Source of the DNA: Bacteroidales bacterium UBA1725
GTDB taxonomy: Bacteria; Bacteroidota; Bacteroidia; Bacteroidales; UBA932
Length of the DNA stretch: 10,076 bases
Assembly (NCBI GenBank): GCA_002315815.1
Contig: DCIN01000027.1
Coordinates: forward strand, 26,212-36,287
Reading direction: 5' to 3'
Made by a program: the position numbers and the translations under genes. Positions 5,790 through 10,076 of this stretch are shown here, one piece after another; position 1 is the stretch's first letter; every line of letters starts with the position of its first letter. The notes below the pieces were generated by a model. It had not been told where the DNA came from and searched no databases. It worked only from the letters and a program-made list of their open reading frames with translations.

Positions 5790-7331
5790 TTATTTGAGTG
5801 CCTTGTTCAACATATAATACACTTCATTAGCTCGTATTTCCTTCTTGAAGGAGAGAATATCAGTGCCTTTGTTTATGTGAAGGAACTCTATTCCGGTCAT
5901 CTCGGCGAAATCGTCCCAGTATTCTGCTGTAATGTCATAACTGAATGCCGAATGATGAGTGCCGCCGGCAAGTATCCAGGCACTTGCACCAACTTCAAAA
6001 GTAGGTTGAGGCACCCAAAGGGCGGAAGCTACCGGCAGATTGGGCATAGGCTTGGGCTCTATGCATTCCACATCCTGCGCTATCAGGCGGAAACGGTTGC
6101 CGAGGTCAATCACGGTGGCCTTGATTCCGGGACCTGTCTTTGAAGTGAACACCAGACGTGCAGTCTGCTGCTTGCGTATTCCGATACCGAGGAAATGAAC
6201 CTCCAGCTTTGGTTTGTCGCTTGCAATGAGAGGGCAAATCTCCAGCATATGACTCTGCAGACAGGAACTGCGGTCACCTGCAAAGTTGAGCGTGTAGTCC
6301 TCGAGGAACGAGCAACCGGTGGGAAGTCCCTTGGACATCACCCAGAGCGAACGGTAGAGGCAGGCAGTCTTCCAGTCCCCTTCTGCACCGAAACCTATGC
6401 CCTCCTCCATCAGACGTTGCGAAGCAAGGCCGGGTATCTGATCGAAACCGCAGAAATCGGGAGCATTGATGTCTACGTCTCCGAGATCGTCGAAATTGGT
6501 TGTGAATGCAGTGGCCCCTTCGTCCTCAAGTACCCGACGAATGGCTATTTCAGCCTTGGCGGAATTGAAAACCTTTTCCCAGTAAACTTTCTCGTCGCAA
6601 TCATCTATCTTTATGGTATAGAGTTTCTTATACTCTTCTACAAGGGCCTCGGTCTCTGCATCTCCCACCTTCCGGTAATAGTCCATAAGGGAGGAAACGG
6701 GATAGTAATCTACGTGATAACCCAGTCTCTGTTCGAACTCCACACGGTCTCCGTCTGTCACAGCGACATTGTTCATATTCATTCCGAACATCAGACAGCG
6801 GACTGTCTTCGCATCGGCGACTGCCGCAGCCACACGTGCCCAGACAGCAATTTTCTTCTGTGCGTCCTCGTCCTTCCAGTATCCTGCGACAACCTTTCTC
6901 CGTATGCGCATACGGGTGCATATATGTCCGAACTCGATGTCTCCGTGGGCACTTTGGTTAAGATTCATAAAGTCCATATCCATAGTGCTCCAAGGAATCT
7001 CGGCATTGTACTGGGTGTGGAAATGGAGAAGAGGCTTCTCCAAGGCCTGAAGGCCCTTTATCCACATCTTGGCAGGGGAGAAAGTGTGCATCCAGGTGAT
7101 GACTCCTATACACTTGGACTCATTGTTGGCCGCCTTCATCACTGCCTCCACTTCGGCTGAACTGTTGGCGGTACCTTTATATACTATCTTGACAGGAACA
7201 TTTCCGGCAGCATTGATGCCCTCGACCATTTCTTTGGAGTGACCGTCAACCTGGACCACTGCATCACCGCCATAGAGCAACTGAGCACCTGTCACCCACC
7301 AGAGTTCCATATTATCAAAAGCTGTTTCCAT
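5790..7331 (-). CDS. araA: L-arabinose isomerase (AraA)
   Basis: AraA interconverts L-arabinose and L-ribulose with a divalent metal, usually Mn2+, as the first intracellular step of arabinose use. The 513-residue protein is full length and opens with WWVTGAQLLYGGDAV (11-25). The active-site residues known from the E. coli enzyme (Glu306, Glu333, His350, His450) have clear counterparts: Glu317 in GFGAEGDWK, Glu344 in SFLEDYTLNF, His361 in QSHMLEICP, and His459 or His460 in GGTHHSAFS. ITWMHTFSPAKMW (78-90) and NLNQSAHGDIEFG (123-135) are further family hallmarks. The ATG at 7331 gives the N-terminus expected for the Bacteroides type of the enzyme. araD lies 22 bases upstream and the kinase 2 bases downstream. 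No Shine-Dalgarno sequence is visible. A 321-codon open frame on the opposite strand is a shadow of this gene. Confidence 0.97.
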   Translation of the reverse strand: METAFDNMELWWVTGAQLLYGGDAVVQVDGHSKEMVEGINAAGNVPVKIVYKGTANSSAEVEAVMKAANNESKCIGVITWMHTFSPAKMWIKGLQALEKPLLHFHTQYNAEIPWSTMDMDFMNLNQSAHGDIEFGHICTRMRIRRKVVAGYWKDEDAQKKIAVWARVAAAVADAKTVRCLMFGMNMNNVAVTDGDRVEFEQRLGYHVDYYPVSSLMDYYRKVGDAETEALVEEYKKLYTIKIDDCDEKVYWEKVFNSAKAEIAIRRVLEDEGATAFTTNFDDLGDVDINAPDFCGFDQIPGLASQRLMEEGIGFGAEGDWKTACLYRSLWVMSKGLPTGCSFLEDYTLNFAGDRSSCLQSHMLEICPLIASDKPKLEVHFLGIGIRKQQTARLVFTSKTGPGIKATVIDLGNRFRLIAQDVECIEPKPMPNLPVASALWVPQPTFEVGASAWILAGGTHHSAFSYDITAEYWDDFAEMTGIEFLHINKGTDILSFKKEIRANEVYYMLNKALK

Positions 7332-7353
7332 AATGAATTTTAATTGTTATATC
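7332..7353 (-). other. 22-base spacer between araD and araA
   Basis: This short AT-rich gap contains no terminator, promoter box or Shine-Dalgarno sequence. It fits uninterrupted transcription of araD into araA and A/T-rich translation initiation of the Bacteroidota kind. Confidence 0.6.
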
Positions 7354-8046
7354 TCATTTCTTTTTTTGGCCATAGTAGGCGTCGGGACCGTGCTTACGGG
7401 AGAAATGTTTCTCCACAAGCAAGGGATTCATAGTAAGGAGAGGGTTGATTCCCAAGGCAATGTATGCCATCTTGGCCACCTGTTCCACCACAACTGCATT
7501 ATGAACGGCATCAGAAGCATCCTTTCCCCAGGAGAACGGTCCGTGGTTCTTGACAAGAACTCCCGGAGTATGGACAGGATTGAGTCCTTCGAAACGTCTG
7601 ACAATGATGTTTCCAGTCTCGAGTTCGTACGCACCCTTGACCTCCGGATCTGTCATATCATCTGTACAGGGTATCGCATCGTGGAAATAATCGGCGTGGG
7701 TGGTTCCGATGTTGGGAATGTCCCTGCCGGCCTGTGCCCAGGCCGTTGCATAGGTGGAATGAGTGTGCACCACTCCCCCGATTTCCTGAAAAACTCTGTA
7801 CAGGACCACGTGGGTGGGAGTGTCGGAAGAAGGGTTGAGTGAACCCTCGACGACCTGACCGTCGAGGTCCACAACAACCATATCCGATGGTTTCATATTG
7901 TCATAACTGACACCGCTGGGTTTGATGACAACCAGTCCTTCTGTGCGATCTATGGCCGACACGTTGCCCCAGGTGAAAATCACCAGACCGTGCTTCACAA
8001 GGTCAAGATTTGCCTGACATACTTTCTCCTTCAGTTCTTCCAGCAT
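7354..8046 (-). CDS. araD: L-ribulose-5-phosphate 4-epimerase (AraD)
   Basis: AraD is a class II aldolase-type enzyme that uses Zn2+ to convert L-ribulose 5-phosphate to D-xylulose 5-phosphate, which enters the pentose phosphate pathway. The 230-residue length is normal. Substrate phosphate-loop motifs are seen as TWGNVSAID (25-33) and IKPSGVSYD (41-49). The metal ligands are His94 and His96 (VVHTHSTYATAWAQAG) and His168 (VKNHGPFSWGK), with Asp75 in SSDTPTH, Asp119 in GTTHADYF and the C-terminal YYG also conserved. THADYFHDAIPCT is characteristic of AraD and separates it from fuculose-phosphate aldolase. The ATG at 8046 has no Shine-Dalgarno sequence and sits at the edge of a 17-bp direct repeat shared with the end of the transporter gene. 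The last codons carry a run of seven A residues. Confidence 0.95.
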   Translation of the reverse strand: MLEELKEKVCQANLDLVKHGLVIFTWGNVSAIDRTEGLVVIKPSGVSYDNMKPSDMVVVDLDGQVVEGSLNPSSDTPTHVVLYRVFQEIGGVVHTHSTYATAWAQAGRDIPNIGTTHADYFHDAIPCTDDMTDPEVKGAYELETGNIIVRRFEGLNPVHTPGVLVKNHGPFSWGKDASDAVHNAVVVEQVAKMAYIALGINPLLTMNPLLVEKHFSRKHGPDAYYGQKKK

Positions 8047-8100
8047 ATTACCAAAGAATTATCAAATTATCATAGAATTCTCTTATTACCAGAGAATTAT
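8046..8100. repeat. 17-bp direct repeat flanking the transporter-araD junction
   Basis: On the + strand TATTACCAAAGAATTAT (8046-8062) and TATTACCAGAGAATTAT (8084-8100) match at 16 of 17 positions, 38 bases apart. One copy covers the last codons and stop of the transporter gene; the other ends at the araD start codon. The sequence is AT-rich, but a 16/17 match over so short a distance is more than composition alone would readily give. It may be a small local duplication or a paired protein- or RNA-binding site; function is not known. Confidence 0.7.
8076..8098 (-). promoter_or_regulatory. Inverted repeat (8-bp stem, 7-base loop) over the transporter stop codon
   Basis: AATTCTCT at 8076-8083 pairs exactly with AGAGAATT at 8091-8098 around a 7-base loop that contains the transporter stop codon (8086-8088). 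In the mRNA it could form a small hairpin between transporter and araD. The stem is mostly A-U and no U-run follows, so it is not a classical intrinsic terminator. It may affect mRNA stability or coupling, or be incidental. Confidence 0.4.
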
Positions 8101-10014
8101 GTAGAGTACTGCCACGATTGCGCAGATGAGCAGACCTCCAATGCCGTATCCCTTGCTCGTATGGAAGAGCGACAGGTCCACGGGAAGTGCCTTGACATCA
8201 CGCTTTTTGCTGTTGGAATTGGATGACAGCCAGATGGACGAGCATCCGACGAGAGCTCCGAAGAAGAAGAATGCCTGGAAGCCAATATCATTCAAATAAG
8301 CCGTGACAGGAGTGCTATCGCCCATAATCACCACAACCAAAGCTGCCAGAATGAAGAAGATGCCTGCACCGCCGAGTATCTTGGCCCATTTGATCATCAT
8401 CTTCCGGTCAGCCTCGGCCGGGAGCTCGCAGGTCTCGCTCTTCTTGCTGTCCACCAAAGAAATGATGACAAAGAGAGTGAGAAGTATCATAAAGATGTAG
8501 CCGGCGCGGAACTGGAAAGGCACGTCTGAGAGGAATATCTTGAAGAGTACCCCCAGAGGTATGGTAGCGATTGCTGTCCAGACCGCCGCCTTGCCGGAGG
8601 CGCGTTTCCACAGAAGGCCGAGACCGAATACGGTGATGATGCCGGGATATATGAATCCTGAGTATTCCTGAATGTACTGGAATGCCTGGTCGAGACCACC
8701 GAGGAGGGGCTTGACGGCTATGGCTGCGATTACCAGGGCACAGAGTGATGTCAGACGGCCTACGGTCACGAGTTTCTTGTCATCAGCACCCTTATTGATG
8801 TACTTCTTGTAAATGTCCATCGTGAACAGGGTCGATGTGCTGTTGAACATCGATGCCAGGGATGAGATGATGGCTGCCGAGAGAGCGGCGAAGGTCAGGC
8901 CCTTGATACCGACGGGAGTGAAATTGCGCACCAGCCACGGATAGGCGTCATCAGCAACGTTGATGCTGCCCTGAAGAGAAGGGAATACTTCGGGATGAAG
9001 CGATATATAATATGCGCAGACACCGGGCAGAACCACAATGAAAGGGATGAGAATCTTGAGGAAACCTGCGAAGACAAGACCCTTCTGGGCTTCTTTGATG
9101 CTCTTGGCTGCGAGTCCTTTCTGAATGATGTACTGGTTGAATCCCCAATAACCGAGGTTGGTGAGCCAGACTCCACCCACTACGGCTGCAATTCCAGGTA
9201 CGTTTGCAAATGCGCTTGCTCCGTGACTCTCCTGGATTACAAGGTGGAGGTGGCTGTCGTTGAGATGCTCCCCTGTAGTGAGATCGGTGAAGATATTGCT
9301 CAATCCGGCAAGTACGCCCTCACCGCCGCCCACAGCCTTGAGAGCGAAAACTGCGGTGATGAGGCCACCACCTACCAGGAAAGTGACTTGAAGCACGTCA
9401 GTCCAGGCGACTGAAGCCAGTCCGCCATAGATTGAATATATGCCGGCAATGATGAAGAGTGCGAGGATAATCACCATTCTCATCGAAATGGAGAAGCTGC
9501 CGATTACCAGAGTTGCGCCCTGAAGACCAAGAATCTGCTCTATTGCCAGAGCTCCGAGCCAGGCAACTGATGTCAGGTTCACAAACACATAGAGGAAGAG
9601 CCAGAGAATGGAAAATGCAAGGCCGACACCATCGTTGTAACGTTCACGAAGGAACTGAGGGATGGTGAAAATCTTGCGTTTGAGCATTACTGGAAGGAGG
9701 AACTTACCAATCACGACCAGCGTGACAGCTGCCATAAGTTCGTATGCTGCAGTGGCTATTCCGTCCGCATAGCTGGTTCCGGACATTCCGATGAACTGCT
9801 CAGCTGAGATGTTTGCTGCAATCAGGGAAGCACCCACAGCCCACCAGGTGAGCGAGTTGCCTGCAAGGAAATAATCGCTGGCACTTTTCTGTTCGCCTTT
9901 CTTGGTGCGGCCGAGGAAAAGGCCGAGGAAAATGAGCAGCGCAAGGTACAGGAGGACGATGACGAGATCCACCGTGCGGAAGCCCGAGGCTGCAATCTGT
10001 TCAAAAATACCCAT
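8086..10014 (-). CDS. SSS-family sodium/sugar symporter (vSGLT-like), probable L-arabinose transporter
   Basis: The 642-residue inner-membrane protein belongs to the solute:sodium symporter family with the LeuT fold and closely resembles Vibrio vSGLT. After an N-terminal segment (VDLVIVLLYLALLIFLGLFL, 15-34), GASLIAANISAEQFIGMSG (61-79) contains equivalents of vSGLT Asn64, Ile65 and Gln69 (Asn68, Ile69, Gln73). YELM gives Glu92 (vSGLT Glu88). WGFNQYIIQKG gives Asn293 and gate Tyr296. Ala381, Ser384 and Ser385 in AAIISSLAS match the Na2 sodium site (Ala361, Ser364, Ser365). QEYSG supplies Gln449. The sugar-binding residues are thus kept. The position ahead of araD-araA-kinase points to L-arabinose, but sugar specificity is inferred. 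The protein is about 100 residues longer than vSGLT, with a polar linker (523-542) and extra hydrophobic segments up to the last residue. The ATG at 10014 follows AAGAAGG by 2 bases. Confidence 0.9.
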   Translation of the reverse strand: MGIFEQIAASGFRTVDLVIVLLYLALLIFLGLFLGRTKKGEQKSASDYFLAGNSLTWWAVGASLIAANISAEQFIGMSGTSYADGIATAAYELMAAVTLVVIGKFLLPVMLKRKIFTIPQFLRERYNDGVGLAFSILWLFLYVFVNLTSVAWLGALAIEQILGLQGATLVIGSFSISMRMVIILALFIIAGIYSIYGGLASVAWTDVLQVTFLVGGGLITAVFALKAVGGGEGVLAGLSNIFTDLTTGEHLNDSHLHLVIQESHGASAFANVPGIAAVVGGVWLTNLGYWGFNQYIIQKGLAAKSIKEAQKGLVFAGFLKILIPFIVVLPGVCAYYISLHPEVFPSLQGSINVADDAYPWLVRNFTPVGIKGLTFAALSAAIISSLASMFNSTSTLFTMDIYKKYINKGADDKKLVTVGRLTSLCALVIAAIAVKPLLGGLDQAFQYIQEYSGFIYPGIITVFGLGLLWKRASGKAAVWTAIATIPLGVLFKIFLSDVPFQFRAGYIFMILLTLFVIISLVDSKKSETCELPAEADRKMMIKWAKILGGAGIFFILAALVVVIMGDSTPVTAYLNDIGFQAFFFFGALVGCSSIWLSSNSNSKKRDVKALPVDLSLFHTSKGYGIGGLLICAIVAVLYIILW

Positions 10015-10076
10015 ATCCTTCTTCTATTGTTTGTCAGCACAACCGGCACAACTGTCTGCATTGTCCTTACAATTGT
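10015..10076 (-). promoter_or_regulatory. Leader of the transporter-led operon, cut by the window edge
   Basis: The 62 bases before the transporter contain AAGAAGG (10017-10023), a Shine-Dalgarno-like sequence unusually close to the ATG. They also hold a repeated heptamer GCACAAC (10037-10043 and 10046-10052) and the palindrome ACAATTGT (10069-10076) at the very edge. No TAnnTTTG box is visible on this strand, so the promoter, or another operon gene, should lie beyond the window. The repeats might be part of a regulator site, but nothing here identifies one. Confidence 0.4.

Noticed and set aside
6195..7160. A 321-codon open frame on the + strand.
   Set aside because: It lies entirely antisense to araA, whose active-site residues are all present. 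The translated protein is cysteine- and histidine-rich with no recognisable domain. It is a shadow frame.

Overview
The window looks like chromosomal DNA of a Bacteroidota, most likely of the order Bacteroidales. The evidence is the protein families (a Bacteroides-type L-arabinose isomerase, a vSGLT-like sugar symporter, a standalone HSDR_N-type protein near holA, a tyrosine recombinase next to hpf), the near absence of Shine-Dalgarno sequences, and TAnnTTTG-like -7 promoter boxes. The genus cannot be fixed from this sequence alone. I see no rRNA, tRNA, insertion sequence, CRISPR array or prophage gene.

Layout: positions 1-112 are a short noncoding region with a 9-bp inverted repeat formed by two opposed -7-like boxes. 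Then holA (DNA polymerase III delta) runs rightward to 1156. Everything else runs leftward as one tightly packed series. In transcription order it is: an SSS-family sodium/sugar symporter (10014-8086), araD (8046-7354), araA (7331-5790), an FGGY kinase that is probably the L-ribulokinase (5787-4198), a CCA-adding-type tRNA nucleotidyltransferase with an HD domain (about 4196-2754), a small PD-(D/E)XK protein of the HsdR N-terminal type (2754-2347), a XerC/D-like tyrosine recombinase (2371-1445) and a short hibernation-promoting factor (1455-1165). holA and hpf converge with only 8 bases between their stop codons and no visible terminator.

The first four leftward genes form a complete import-to-pentose-phosphate route: L-arabinose uptake, isomerisation to L-ribulose, phosphorylation to L-ribulose 5-phosphate and epimerisation to D-xylulose 5-phosphate. 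The regulator, the arabinosidases and the main promoter are not in the window and may lie beyond position 10076. The last four leftward genes have housekeeping roles (tRNA 3'-end maturation, an unknown nuclease-like function, probably chromosome-dimer or other site-specific recombination, ribosome hibernation), but no gap, terminator or convincing promoter separates them from the sugar genes. Stops and starts touch or overlap (araB/cca, cca/HSDR, HSDR/xer, xer/hpf), so translational coupling and read-through are plausible.

I found no clear new defence or mobile system. The items most worth a second look are the fusion of a catabolic operon to housekeeping genes, the orphan nuclease-like protein coupled to the tRNA nucleotidyltransferase gene, a 9-bp in-frame tandem repeat at the start of the recombinase, the inverted repeat before holA, and a repeat/hairpin arrangement between the transporter and araD.
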